Shown: positions 1 through 7,844, counted from the first letter of the stretch. The stretch is DNA of 12,575 nucleotides from Helicobacteraceae bacterium (GCA_024635885.1 JAGXIA010000095.1:1-12575), one strand, 5' to 3'. Program-made: numbers and translations. Notes: generated by a model not told the origin, from the sequence alone.

Positions 1-886
1 CAAAGAGAAAAATAATTATAATCGTTCATTTGCTATTGGAGTTATACTTAATATAGTTTTCGTAATTATTGAAGTCAGCTATGGGATTTTTAGTGACTCA
101 CTTGCACTGATAGCCGACGCAGGACACAACTTAAGTGATGTACTCAGTCTTATGCTTGCTTGGGGAGCAAGTGTGCTCGCCAAAAAAGCTTCAACAGATG
201 AACGGACGTATGGCTTCCGTAAGGCCACAGTTATGGCTTCTCTTATCAGTGCGATACTTCTACTTATCGCGCTTGGAGGGATTACTTGGGAAGCAATCGA
301 GCGTTTTTTAAACCCGAAACCTGTTGAAGGGATGACGGTTATTGTTGTGGCTGGAATTGGAGTTATCATCAATACCTTAACAGCTTTACTTTTTATCAAA
401 GGACAAAAAGAAGACCTAAATATAAGAGGTGCCTTCCTTCATATGGCTGCTGATGCTGGGATATCACTCGGTGTGGTTGTTGCTGGTATTTTTATCATTA
501 TCAAAGGCTGGCTTTGGATTGATCCTGTGGTAAGCTTTGTGATTGTCGCTGTTGTCCTTGTCGGTACATGGGGATTGCTTCGAGATTCCATGAATTATGC
601 TATGGATGCAGTACCCAATAACATCGATATCTCAGCAATAAGAAACTATTTGATGGGCATTGATCACGTAAATCGCATACACGATTTGCATATCTGGCCC
701 TTAAGTACTACCGAAACTGCATTGACTATTCATATAGTGGTAAATGACGATTCATTAGATAATAATTTACTGATAAATATTCAAAAACATCTGCACGATC
801 ATTTCGGCATAGAACATTCGACAATTCAGGTTGAGACATCCATTGGTAAAAATGCCGGTAAGCTCGACAGCCATAAATACATGTGA
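1..886 (+). CDS. CDF-family zinc/divalent cation efflux protein (5' partial)
   Basis: Inner-membrane cation diffusion facilitator that exports Zn2+ or similar divalent ions by proton antiport. The reading frame is open from base 2, so the gene runs off the left edge; 294 residues are present and probably only a short His-rich N-terminus is missing. The first ATG inside the window (152) lies after the first metal-site motif, so it is not the true start. Visible features are several hydrophobic membrane segments, the two HxxxD metal-site motifs typical of zinc CDFs (HNLSD at fragment residues 42-46 and HMAAD at 147-151), and a cytoplasmic C-terminal domain with DLHIWPLSTTETAL, the conserved His/Trp strand of the CDF tail. 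The exact ion cannot be read from sequence; zinc is most likely, with cobalt or cadmium possible. It converges with def, and no T-rich terminator is visible in the 58-bp gap. Its base composition looks somewhat richer in G+C than the neighbours (by eye only). Confidence 0.93.
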   Translation, partial: KEKNNYNRSFAIGVILNIVFVIIEVSYGIFSDSLALIADAGHNLSDVLSLMLAWGASVLAKKASTDERTYGFRKATVMASLISAILLLIALGGITWEAIERFLNPKPVEGMTVIVVAGIGVIINTLTALLFIKGQKEDLNIRGAFLHMAADAGISLGVVVAGIFIIIKGWLWIDPVVSFVIVAVVLVGTWGLLRDSMNYAMDAVPNNIDISAIRNYLMGIDHVNRIHDLHIWPLSTTETALTIHIVVNDDSLDNNLLINIQKHLHDHFGIEHSTIQVETSIGKNAGKLDSHKYM

Positions 887-944
887 GAAAAACTAATATA
901 CTTGTGCTGAACTACACGAATCTCGCAGTCTCTGACCAGCTTCT

Positions 945-1466
945 TTAAGGCTTTTTCTTCTCTTTTTGCATTCGTTTATACTCTTTTTCGAATTTTTTTC
1001 TTCTTGAATAAGAGAGCCTGTCTATAAACAAAATTCCTTCAAGGTGATCCATCTCATGCTGAATGGCAATACTTAAAAGACCATCTGCTTCAATTATTTT
1101 TGTATTACCATCTCTATCTTGATAGTTAACACTTATGGACTCAAACCTTATAATATCTTCATAAAAACTAGGCACACTCAGGCAACCTTCTTGATACACA
1201 CACTCTCCAGACTTATTGGTTATCACCGGGTTAATCATTTCAATAAGATCTTCTTTAGACTGTTCGCTCTCTTCGTCTGGAATACTTAGGATTAAAATTC
1301 GTTTCGCATGTGCAACCTGAATAGCTGCTAAACCAATTCCGTTAGACTCCATCATTACGTTATACATTCCATCTAAAAGATCATATAAGTCCTGGTCAAA
1401 AAGTTCAACGTTAACAGATTTTTCTTTTAACTTTCTATCTGGGTACTCAACTATATTTAATGTCAT
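945..1466 (-). CDS. def: Peptide deformylase
   Basis: Removes the N-terminal formyl group from nascent proteins in the cytoplasm; a metalloenzyme, usually with Fe2+. All three family motifs are present in the 173-residue protein: GIGLAAIQ at 43-50, EGCLS at 93-97 with the metal-ligand Cys95, and QHEMDH at 136-141 with the two metal His and catalytic Glu. Length is normal for the family, with a lysine-rich C-terminal tail. It is the last gene of the tig-clpP-GGDEF-def run and starts 4 nt after the stop of the GGDEF-like gene. No good Shine-Dalgarno is visible there, so translation probably depends on coupling to the upstream gene. The def-clpP-tig association is shared with Helicobacter and Campylobacter. 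Confidence 0.97.
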   Translation of the reverse strand: MTLNIVEYPDRKLKEKSVNVELFDQDLYDLLDGMYNVMMESNGIGLAAIQVAHAKRILILSIPDEESEQSKEDLIEMINPVITNKSGECVYQEGCLSVPSFYEDIIRFESISVNYQDRDGNTKIIEADGLLSIAIQHEMDHLEGILFIDRLSYSRRKKFEKEYKRMQKEKKKP

Positions 1467-1470
1467 CTAC

Positions 1471-2538
1471 TTACTTTTTATCTGCAACAGCTTCATCATT
1501 TCTCAGTGAAACTGCGAAATCAATATCTGGATTTACGTATGCTTGCTGTATTCCATCCATAGCACTCACTACAATTTCTTCAACTGTGTAAACTGTGTCT
1601 ATATTAGTTATACCTATAGATATTTTAAGTAGAATTTCGCGATCGGCTAAAAAGAAATTGCTATTAGATACTAATTCAGTAAGTCTCTCTGAAGCTTTTT
1701 TTGCACTATCAATATCTGTATGCTTTAAAAGCATTGCAAATAAACCGTTACCATAGTGAGCAACCGTATCGCTTCGTCTTGAGGTTTTAAGTAAAAGTCT
1801 GGCAATAGTTCTAGTCATAAGCATAACTGCTTTTTCATTTTGAACACTAGCTTTTAAGTCTTTATCCAACTCAATCATTATCAATGAACTTTTATGTTTA
1901 AACTCACTTATCAAGCTTGATTCTTGCTTTATTTTTGTGAGAAGATATCTTTTGTTGTAAACTCCAAATTGATTATCAAAAATAGTTTCATTATCTACAC
2001 TTTTAACTATGTCTGCGGTTTCATCATATATGGTTTTCATTTGAAAATTTTGTTTTTTAAGAATTGTATTGAGCTTGGTGATATCAGACTCTAAAGAAGT
2101 AATTAGAGCAGCTGTAGAGTTATTATCTTTACTCTCACTTAATTCAGTTTTTCTTTTATCAAGTATCTTGGTCATTAAGCTAATATTCTTGTAAAGATTA
2201 GCAGTCACGCCTAAAATATTTTTCACAGAAGAGAACCCTTTTTTAAGGTTCTGTTCAAGCATAATGGTATTTTCAGCGTCATTGCTTTCTTCAAGTTCAA
2301 GCATTGATATTATCTGCTTACGAAGGTTTTCACTCTTGTCTTCCAGTAATCTATCAAAATAAAGCGAAAAATTATTTGGTGTAGGCGGCAGGTCGTCTGC
2401 GATAAGTGAACTCAATACTTCTTTAGAATATATCTCCAAATCACTAGAAGGAGAATCCATCCCAAGTCCATCACCAACACTGTCTGCAGCAGTTGTGCTT
2501 ATATTACGACGACTTCGACTTCTTAATGTACCTGCCAT
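1471..2538 (-). CDS. Degenerate GGDEF-domain protein, probably not a diguanylate cyclase
   Basis: A 355-residue cytoplasmic protein with no signal peptide or membrane segment. Residues 1-30 are Ser/Arg-rich and probably disordered. Residues 35-80 carry LPPTPNNFSLYFD, resembling an N-terminal segment found before some GGDEF domains (PPTPxNYxLxY). Residues 90-185 look helical, probably coiled coil. Residues 187-345 align with a GGDEF domain: FGVYNKRYL matches the usual DxLTGLxNRRxF start, IMIELDKDLK matches the metal-site strand, and RRSDTVAHYGNGLFAML matches the active-site hairpin. The GGDEF signature is replaced by GNGLF (263-267), and the first metal Asp is replaced by Glu223. Cyclase activity is therefore unlikely. 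The RxxD motif (R254-D257), five residues before the loop as in allosteric c-di-GMP I-sites, remains. A c-di-GMP-binding or purely structural role is an inference. The start has AAGGGG a few bases upstream. The gene sits 9 bp after clpP and 4 bp before def, clearly in the same operon. Confidence 0.82.
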   Translation of the reverse strand: MAGTLRSRSRRNISTTAADSVGDGLGMDSPSSDLEIYSKEVLSSLIADDLPPTPNNFSLYFDRLLEDKSENLRKQIISMLELEESNDAENTIMLEQNLKKGFSSVKNILGVTANLYKNISLMTKILDKRKTELSESKDNNSTAALITSLESDITKLNTILKKQNFQMKTIYDETADIVKSVDNETIFDNQFGVYNKRYLLTKIKQESSLISEFKHKSSLIMIELDKDLKASVQNEKAVMLMTRTIARLLLKTSRRSDTVAHYGNGLFAMLLKHTDIDSAKKASERLTELVSNSNFFLADREILLKISIGITNIDTVYTVEEIVVSAMDGIQQAYVNPDIDFAVSLRNDEAVADKK

Positions 2539-2547
2539 TTTGTCCCC

Positions 2548-3138
2548 TTATTCTTTATCGCTTTTTATTAAAACTTCATCAATCATGCCATAGTCTAGCG
2601 CTTCTTGTGCACTCATAAAATTATCACGATCAGTATCTCTCTCTACTGTTTCAACATTCTGACCCGTATTCTCTGCGATGATTGCATTAAGTTCAACCTT
2701 CATACGAAGAATCTCTTTAGCTTGGATTGCAATATCAGTTGCCTGACCCTGTGCTCCACCTAAAGGTTGATGAATCATTATTCTGGCATGTGGAAGAGCA
2801 TATCTTTTACCCTTTTCGCCAGACGAAAGTAAAAAAGCACCCATCGATGCAGCTTGACCGATACATATAGTTGCTACTTTTGAACGAATATAATTCATAG
2901 TATCATAAATTGCCATTCCTGCTGTTACAACTCCACCTGGAGAGTTGATATAAAAATAAATATCTTTTTCCGGATCTTCCGCTTCTAAAAATAGTAACTG
3001 AGCAACTATAGTAGAAGCAACTTGATCATTGACTTCTCCACTTAGCATTATAATTCTATCTTTTAAAAGACGTGAGTAGATATCATAAGAACGTTCACCA
3101 CGTCCTGTTTTTTCTACTACGTAAGGAATGTAACTCAT
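2548..3138 (-). CDS. clpP: ATP-dependent Clp protease proteolytic subunit
   Basis: Serine peptidase that forms the double-heptamer chamber and degrades proteins fed by ClpX or ClpA. The 196-residue protein has the full catalytic triad: Ser98 in GQAASMGAF, His123 in MIHQPLGG and Asp172 in DTDRDNFMSA. The glycine-rich NSPGG strand (65-69) forms the oxyanion/substrate groove. Length is normal, with almost no N-terminal propeptide. The start lies 1 bp after the tig stop, and AAGG inside the end of tig can serve as its ribosome binding site. Being made with trigger factor and deformylase places it in a protein quality-control operon. Confidence 0.98.
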   Translation of the reverse strand: MSYIPYVVEKTGRGERSYDIYSRLLKDRIIMLSGEVNDQVASTIVAQLLFLEAEDPEKDIYFYINSPGGVVTAGMAIYDTMNYIRSKVATICIGQAASMGAFLLSSGEKGKRYALPHARIMIHQPLGGAQGQATDIAIQAKEILRMKVELNAIIAENTGQNVETVERDTDRDNFMSAQEALDYGMIDEVLIKSDKE

Positions 3139-3139
3139 A

Positions 3140-4441
3140 TTAAGCCTTTTTTATCTTTGAATTAAGAAGCCCTGAAAGAACTCTGTCTTCAACCATTGAC
3201 ATTTGAATTGCAGGAATATAACCAGATGCTTTGTAATGCTCATAAGCTTTTTGAGGGTCCTGACCCGTTTGCATTGCTTCGTAGTAAATAGTTTGCATAA
3301 CTTCTTGCTCTTCAACTTTAACATTCTCAGCTTGCGCTAAATAATCAATGATAAAGGTAGCTCTCACACTTTTTACTGCATCCTCACGGAAAGTCTCACG
3401 AAGTTCAGTTAATTTGTCTGCATTCTCACGAAGTTCTTTAATCTCGTCTTCACTCATGCTTGCAGCTGCTTTATTAAGAGCCATATCAATCTCTTGCTCA
3501 ACAACAAACTCTGGTAAATCAAACTTAATACCTTCTACAAAAGTCTCTAAAAGAGCCGGTTTTAAATCTTCATTGTAAAGTTTTGCTAATTCTTCATTCT
3601 CTATTTGAGTTTTAACTAATTCTTTTAGTTTTTCTAAAGAAGCATCTTCCTCACCAGGAAGCATTTTTTTAGCTAACTCATCGTTAATTTCAACTTCATC
3701 TTTAACTTGGATTTTGTTAATTTTTACTTTGAATTCAGCATCTTTTCCAGCTAACTCTTTTCCGCCGTATTCTGCTGGAAAAGTAACTTTAATTACCGCT
3801 TCCTCATCTCTTTTCATCCCTATAACTTGCTCTTCAAAACCAGGAATAAATTGACCAGAACCTAATTTTAAAGCGAAGTCTTTAGCTGTTCCGCCTTCAA
3901 ATACAACACCATCAACAGAACCTTCAAAGTCAAGTACGGCTGTGTCGCCCGCTTTCATCTTACGATTTTTTGCAACATCAACAAGTGGAGCTTGCGCTTC
4001 TGCTAAATTTTTAATTCTTTCTTCAACAGCCTCATCAGTCACTGTAGGTTTTTCAAATTCTTTAACCATTGAAGCATAATCGCCTAGCTCAATTTCAGGA
4101 CGCATAGCAATTTTCACAGTCACTTCAATTTTGTCATCGCTCTTGTCAAATTTACTAATATTAGGCTCACCGATTAAAGACTCATTTGTAATATTTAACT
4201 CTGCCAAACCTTTGCTCAGTACATCACGAAGAGCCTCTGCTTCAGCATCTTGAACTAAACGCTCACCATACTGTTTTTTAACAGCGTGAACAGGAACTTT
4301 ACCTTTACGAAAACCGTCAATTTTTGCAGTTTTAGTAAGCTCTTTAGCAATTTTTTCAACTTTAGCGTTCACTTCTTCCATTAAGATTGTAGCTTCAATC
4401 TCCGCATTTGCACCGTCAATTTTGTTCGATTTGATTTCCAT
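3140..4441 (-). CDS. tig: Trigger factor, ribosome-associated chaperone / prolyl isomerase
   Basis: Binds ribosomal protein L23 at the exit tunnel and shields nascent chains. The 433-residue protein has three domains: an N-terminal ribosome-binding domain with the GFRKGKVP signature (about 43-50), an FKBP-type prolyl isomerase domain (about 165-245, with GSGQFIPGFE), and a long helical C-terminal chaperone domain. The open frame also allows a TTG start one codon upstream (4444), but AAGGA at 4447-4451 stands 5 nt before the ATG at 4441 and only 2 nt before the TTG, so the ATG is chosen. The 75-bp gap after lspA holds a possible -10 (TATTAT, - strand, 4501-4496) with no convincing -35, so tig may have its own weak promoter besides read-through from glmM-lspA. 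Confidence 0.97.
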   Translation of the reverse strand: MEIKSNKIDGANAEIEATILMEEVNAKVEKIAKELTKTAKIDGFRKGKVPVHAVKKQYGERLVQDAEAEALRDVLSKGLAELNITNESLIGEPNISKFDKSDDKIEVTVKIAMRPEIELGDYASMVKEFEKPTVTDEAVEERIKNLAEAQAPLVDVAKNRKMKAGDTAVLDFEGSVDGVVFEGGTAKDFALKLGSGQFIPGFEEQVIGMKRDEEAVIKVTFPAEYGGKELAGKDAEFKVKINKIQVKDEVEINDELAKKMLPGEEDASLEKLKELVKTQIENEELAKLYNEDLKPALLETFVEGIKFDLPEFVVEQEIDMALNKAAASMSEDEIKELRENADKLTELRETFREDAVKSVRATFIIDYLAQAENVKVEEQEVMQTIYYEAMQTGQDPQKAYEHYKASGYIPAIQMSMVEDRVLSGLLNSKIKKA

Positions 4442-4519
4442 CAATTTCCTTTTATTATGTTTGTTCTTAATTAATTTGAACTATTATTTTGAGTAATAAT
4501 ATCTAAAAAGTGCTTTTAA

Positions 4520-4984
4520 TTAGCTTTTTACTTCTTTGCACCACTTCTCTTTAAAATTTAGTACCACAATCCAGACTACGGCAACATCTATCATTACGTC
4601 CGCAAAGTTGAATACTGCAAAATTAAATCCACAGTGCCAGTAAACCATATCTACTACGCCGCCGTGAATAAACCTGTCATATATGTTCGAGAAAGCACCT
4701 CCGAGCATAAGTCCGGCTGGAAACGCATAACAGATTTTTTTCAAACTGATGACATAGCCAAGAATCCCGACAACTAGGACTAGTTGTATATATTTTAAAT
4801 ATTCATCCAAAAAGGAGAACATAGAAAATGCAACACCTTTATTATAGACTAGAATCAAGTCTATACACTCTGTATAGTATCTAAAACCATCAACAAATAA
4901 CATTTTAATGTTTTGGTCAATTAGAAATACCCCAAGCATTGCCAAGGACAAAATAAGACTTAGACGAAATGTATGATTAGGCAT
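4520..4984 (-). CDS. lspA: Lipoprotein signal peptidase (signal peptidase II)
   Basis: Inner-membrane aspartyl protease that cleaves the signal peptide of prolipoproteins after Cys lipidation. The 154-residue protein shows four hydrophobic segments and the family's conserved blocks: IDQNIK (22-27), NKGVAFSMF (48-56), GGAFSNIYDRF with catalytic Asp103, and FNFADVMID with catalytic Asp129. Length is typical. Its ATG overlaps the end of glmM by 8 nt, indicating translational coupling. A natural substrate in this window is the lipoprotein encoded at 11300-12142. Confidence 0.97.
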   Translation of the reverse strand: MPNHTFRLSLILSLAMLGVFLIDQNIKMLFVDGFRYYTECIDLILVYNKGVAFSMFSFLDEYLKYIQLVLVVGILGYVISLKKICYAFPAGLMLGGAFSNIYDRFIHGGVVDMVYWHCGFNFAVFNFADVMIDVAVVWIVVLNFKEKWCKEVKS

Positions 4985-6317
4985 TTAAATCTTTTTGTAA
5001 AAGTTCTATCATCTCATCCATTTTGGTATTCATAATTTTACTATCTTTGCACTCCAGTAATATTCTTAACTTATTTTCAGTTCCTGAATAACGAATAAGA
5101 TGGCGTACATGTTTCTCATCTAAATCTTTGAGCTTTTCTTCAAGTCCAGTTATCTTATCAAGCGGTTTTTTAACTTTTATATTTATATTTACAAGTTTTT
5201 GCGGGTAAAGTTTAAAGGGACGAAGTGCTTTAGAAGCACTTTGTTTAGTCGTAATCATAAGGGCCAATACCTGAAGAGCAGAAACAAGTCCGTCTCCTGT
5301 TTTAGCAAAATCACTTACTATAACGTGACCGCTCTGTTCTCCGCCAAAGTTAATGTTTTCTTTTTTCATAATTTCTAAAACATTTTTATCGCCAACATCA
5401 GAACGAAACAATTTAAGTCCTTTTGAACTCATATAATCTTCAAGAGCTTGATTACTCATAACAGTAGAGACCATACCTCCACCTTTTAGAGTACCTTTGT
5501 CATTCATATATGAAGCTAAAGCACCTAAAAGCTGATCCCCATCAATAACCTCTCCTGTTTCATCAACGACAACAAGCCTGTCAGCATCACCATCAAGTGC
5601 AATTCCCAAGTCTGCTCTAAACTTAATTACACTGTCGCATAAATCTTTGGTATGAAGTGCTCCACACCCTTCGTTTATGTTAAAGCCATCTGGCTTGTCA
5701 TGAAGTACAATTACATCTGCTCCAAGCTCTTCTAAGACTGTTGGTCCGACTTTATATGCTGCGCCATTGGCAGTATCAAGGACAATTCTCATACCTTGAA
5801 GTGAAAGTTCTCTAGGAAATGAGTTTTTTAACTGGACAATGTATCTTCCAATGACATCATCAATTCTTTTTGCCTTCCCTATATTCTTTTCTGTAGCCTG
5901 AGCATCCAGAAGAAGTTCATCGTTTTGATATATTGATTCTATCTCCTGCTCCACTGAGCATGAAAGTTTGTCTCCGTTTCCATCAAAAAATTTTATTCCA
6001 TTATCTTCATACGAATTATGAGAAGCACTAATCATAATTCCAGCATCACATCTCATATTTTCCGTAATAAAAGCTATCGCAGGAGTAGGCATTGGACCAA
6101 CTTCAATGACATCATAGCCAATAGCAGTAAGACCGCTTACAATAGCATTCTCTATCATATAACCGCTTCGTCTAGTATCTTTACCGATTAATATTTTGTT
6201 AGAGGTTGAATGTTTTTTGAAGTAAATGCCCGCAGCCATAGCAACTTTCATAGCAAGCTGGGCACTCAAAAATGAGCCCGCTTCACCTCTTACTCCATCT
6301 GTTCCAAATAATTTCAT
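4977..6317 (-). CDS. glmM: Phosphoglucosamine mutase
   Basis: Interconverts glucosamine-6-phosphate and glucosamine-1-phosphate, supplying UDP-GlcNAc for peptidoglycan and lipopolysaccharide. The 446-residue protein starts with the family's usual MKLFGTDGVRG. It has the phosphoserine loop SASHN (phosphorylated Ser99), the Mg2+ site DGDADR (242-247) and the phosphate-binding RYSGTE loop near residue 409. The frame is open to a TTG at 6329, but the ATG at 6317 matches the family start and has GGAA 6 nt upstream, so it is preferred. A - strand -10-like TAAAAT lies at 6349-6344. The gene overlaps lspA by 8 nt, a pairing also known in Campylobacter, and is divergent from rpsT. Confidence 0.97.
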   Translation of the reverse strand: MKLFGTDGVRGEAGSFLSAQLAMKVAMAAGIYFKKHSTSNKILIGKDTRRSGYMIENAIVSGLTAIGYDVIEVGPMPTPAIAFITENMRCDAGIMISASHNSYEDNGIKFFDGNGDKLSCSVEQEIESIYQNDELLLDAQATEKNIGKAKRIDDVIGRYIVQLKNSFPRELSLQGMRIVLDTANGAAYKVGPTVLEELGADVIVLHDKPDGFNINEGCGALHTKDLCDSVIKFRADLGIALDGDADRLVVVDETGEVIDGDQLLGALASYMNDKGTLKGGGMVSTVMSNQALEDYMSSKGLKLFRSDVGDKNVLEIMKKENINFGGEQSGHVIVSDFAKTGDGLVSALQVLALMITTKQSASKALRPFKLYPQKLVNINIKVKKPLDKITGLEEKLKDLDEKHVRHLIRYSGTENKLRILLECKDSKIMNTKMDEMIELLQKDLNA

Positions 6318-6343
6318 ATGATTTTCCAATATTTAAGTGGCAT

Positions 6344-6349
6344 ATTTTA
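6344..6349 (-). promoter_or_regulatory. Candidate -10 box of the glmM promoter
   Basis: TAAAAT on the - strand, 26 bp before the glmM ATG, gives a leader of about 20 nt. No good -35 hexamer stands at the usual distance, which is common for sigma-70 promoters in this phylum. The dyad at 6370-6388 would overlap the -35 region. Assigned by eye only. Confidence 0.4.
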
Positions 6350-6369
6350 ACATAAATATCTATATAAAC

Positions 6370-6388
6370 GTAAAATATTGCATTTTAC
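6370..6388. repeat. Perfect 7-bp dyad between glmM and rpsT
   Basis: GTAAAAT (6370-6376) and ATTTTAC (6382-6388) are exact inverted repeats around a 5-bp ATTGC spacer. The dyad sits between the two divergent candidate promoters, where an operator would be expected. It is short and AT-rich, so it may be chance. Confidence 0.45.
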
Positions 6389-6422
6389 ATTCTCTTTAAC
6401 TTAAGATTAATTATATTTAAGC

Positions 6423-6428
6423 TATTAT
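6423..6428 (+). promoter_or_regulatory. Candidate -10 box of the rpsT-prfA promoter
   Basis: TATTAT, preceded by phased T-rich stretches (tttaac, tatattt) instead of a clear -35, fits the Campylobacterota sigma-70 pattern. Transcription would begin near 6435, leaving a leader of about 28 nt before the rpsT ATG at 6463. Confidence 0.5.
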
Positions 6429-6444
6429 TGCGGACTAAAATTAT

Positions 6445-6459
6445 ATGAGAAGGACTCAT
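6445..6459 (+). promoter_or_regulatory. Hairpin presenting the rpsT Shine-Dalgarno in its loop
   Basis: ATGAG (6445-6449) and CTCAT (6455-6459) are perfect inverted repeats, and the 5-nt loop between them is AAGGA, the Shine-Dalgarno of rpsT. The loop ends 8 nt before the ATG at 6463. The stem is short (5 bp), so its stability is uncertain. Confidence 0.5.
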
Positions 6460-6462
6460 TAC

Positions 6463-6723
6463 ATGGCAAATCACAAGTCATCAATTAAGAGAATTCGCCA
6501 AACAATCGTTCGTGCTGAGCGTAATCGTTTCTATAGAACTCGTCTTAAGAATATCGTTAAGGATGTTACAGCAGCTGTTGAAGCTGGTAACAAAGAAGAA
6601 GCTACTGCAGCATTTAAAGTAGCTAACAAGCAAATTCACAAATTTGTAAGCAAAGGCGTCTTGAAGAAAGAGACTGCATCTAGAAAAGTAAGTCGTCTAC
6701 ACAAAACTGTAAACGCTATATAA
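6463..6723 (+). CDS. rpsT: Small ribosomal subunit protein S20
   Basis: Primary-binding ribosomal protein that attaches to 16S rRNA in the 30S body. The 86-residue, Lys/Arg-rich, all-helical protein begins MANHKSSIKRIRQ, the classic S20 start. An upstream in-frame ATG at 6445 would add six residues (MRRTHY), but it lies before the Shine-Dalgarno AAGGA (6450-6454) and has no site of its own, so 6463 is the start. prfA follows after 12 bp, and this rpsT-prfA pairing is also found in Campylobacter. Confidence 0.98.
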   Translation: MANHKSSIKRIRQTIVRAERNRFYRTRLKNIVKDVTAAVEAGNKEEATAAFKVANKQIHKFVSKGVLKKETASRKVSRLHKTVNAI

Positions 6724-6735
6724 GGTTAACTACTT

Positions 6736-7803
6736 ATGTTAGCAGATAAACTTAATCCGTTTATCAACCGCTATAATGAACTTAGCGAACTGCTAAGTTC
6801 ACCTGATATAACTTCCGATATCAAACGTATGACAAACCTCTCAAGAGAACAATCTTCCCTTTTAAAAATCGTTGAAAAAGCAAAAGAATACCAAGCATTA
6901 GTAAAAAACATTGCTGAAACTAAACTTATGCTGAGTGACTCAGAGATGTTTGAAATGGCAAAAGAAGAGCTCAAAGAACTTGAACCTCGTAAACCAGAAA
7001 TAGAAGAAGAGATAAAACTTCTTTTATTACCAAAAGATCCTAATGATGATAGAAATATTATTGTGGAGCTTCGGGCTGGTGCCGGTGGTGATGAGGCTGC
7101 AATTTTTGTTGGGGACCTTTTTGATGCTTATACTCGCTATGCAGATTTAAAGGGATGGAGTGTAGAATTATTAAGCACTTCTCCTTCTGATGCTGGTGGA
7201 TTTAAAGAAGTTATTGCACTTATAAAAGGTGACCAGGTATATAGTCGGTTGAAATACGAAGGTGGAATACATCGTGTTCAACGTGTTCCCGCTACCGAAT
7301 CTCAAGGACGTGTTCACACCTCTGCGATTACTGTTGCCGTTATGGCTGAAGTTGACGATGTTGAAATACAGATAAATGAAAATGATTTAAAGATTGATGT
7401 TATGCGTTCTTCTGGTTGTGGAGGTCAAAGTGTAAATACTACTGACTCTGCCGTTAGAATTACCCACTTGCCAACTGGCTTAGTAGTAACAAATCAAGAC
7501 CAGAAGTCACAACATAAAAATAAAGAAAAAGCAATGAAAGTTCTTAAAGCAAGACTTTATGACCTGGAAATGCAAGAAGCACAAGCTAAAGATAGTGAGG
7601 CTCGTTCAGCGCAAGTTGGATCGGGAGACAGAAGTGGAAGAATTAGAACATATAATTATCCACAAAATCGTATCTCCGATCATAGAATTACTTTAACACT
7701 TTATAGGTTAGGTGAAATTATGCATGGTGGTCTTTTAGATGAGATTATTGAGCCGCTTATTGCTGATCATCAAGGTAAAATTGTTGAGGCTGCAGGGCTG
7801 TAA
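6736..7803 (+). CDS. prfA: Peptide chain release factor 1
   Basis: Recognises UAA and UAG stop codons and triggers peptidyl-tRNA hydrolysis on the ribosome. The 355-residue protein contains the RF1-specific tripeptide PAT (185-187, within VQRVPATESQGR), which separates it from RF2 (SPF), and the catalytic GGQ (229-231, within SSGCGGQSVN). The N-terminal helical domain covers about 1-100. Length is standard. AAGG lies about 10 nt before the ATG. No in-frame stop or programmed-frameshift site is seen. It is co-transcribed with rpsT and followed by a hairpin at 7815-7833. Confidence 0.98.
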   Translation: MLADKLNPFINRYNELSELLSSPDITSDIKRMTNLSREQSSLLKIVEKAKEYQALVKNIAETKLMLSDSEMFEMAKEELKELEPRKPEIEEEIKLLLLPKDPNDDRNIIVELRAGAGGDEAAIFVGDLFDAYTRYADLKGWSVELLSTSPSDAGGFKEVIALIKGDQVYSRLKYEGGIHRVQRVPATESQGRVHTSAITVAVMAEVDDVEIQINENDLKIDVMRSSGCGGQSVNTTDSAVRITHLPTGLVVTNQDQKSQHKNKEKAMKVLKARLYDLEMQEAQAKDSEARSAQVGSGDRSGRIRTYNYPQNRISDHRITLTLYRLGEIMHGGLLDEIIEPLIADHQGKIVEAAGL

Positions 7804-7814
7804 TAGTTCTGTTT

Positions 7815-7833
7815 CCACAGCTATTAGCTGTGG
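7815..7833. terminator. Hairpin between convergent prfA and dapF, possible bidirectional terminator
   Basis: CCACAGCT (7815-7822), loop ATT, AGCTGTGG (7826-7833): a perfect 8-bp, GC-containing stem 11 bp after the prfA stop and 11 bp after the dapF stop. Position and symmetry suit a shared terminator, but neither strand has a real T-run after the stem (only ATTT on +). Confidence 0.6.
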
Positions 7834-7844
7834 ATTTAAGAAAA

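Noticed and set aside
79..399. A 106-codon - strand open frame inside the CDF gene
   Set aside because: Lies wholly opposite clear CDF coding sequence; low-complexity Ser/Ile/Ala translation.
929..937. TCTCTGACC shared between 929-937 and 11259-11267, both in convergent gaps
   Set aside because: A 9-base match is expected many times by chance in a window of this size, and the flanks do not match.
887..944. A terminator between the CDF gene and def
   Set aside because: Only a weak 4-5 bp pairing could be found, with no T-run in the gap itself.
3348..3578. A 76-codon + strand open frame inside tig
   Set aside because: Serine-rich shadow of the lysine- and glutamate-rich tig C-terminus.
4442..4444. 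TTG as the tig start, and similarly TTG at 6329 for glmM
   Set aside because: In both cases a nearby ATG has the better Shine-Dalgarno distance, and for glmM it also matches the conserved N-terminus.
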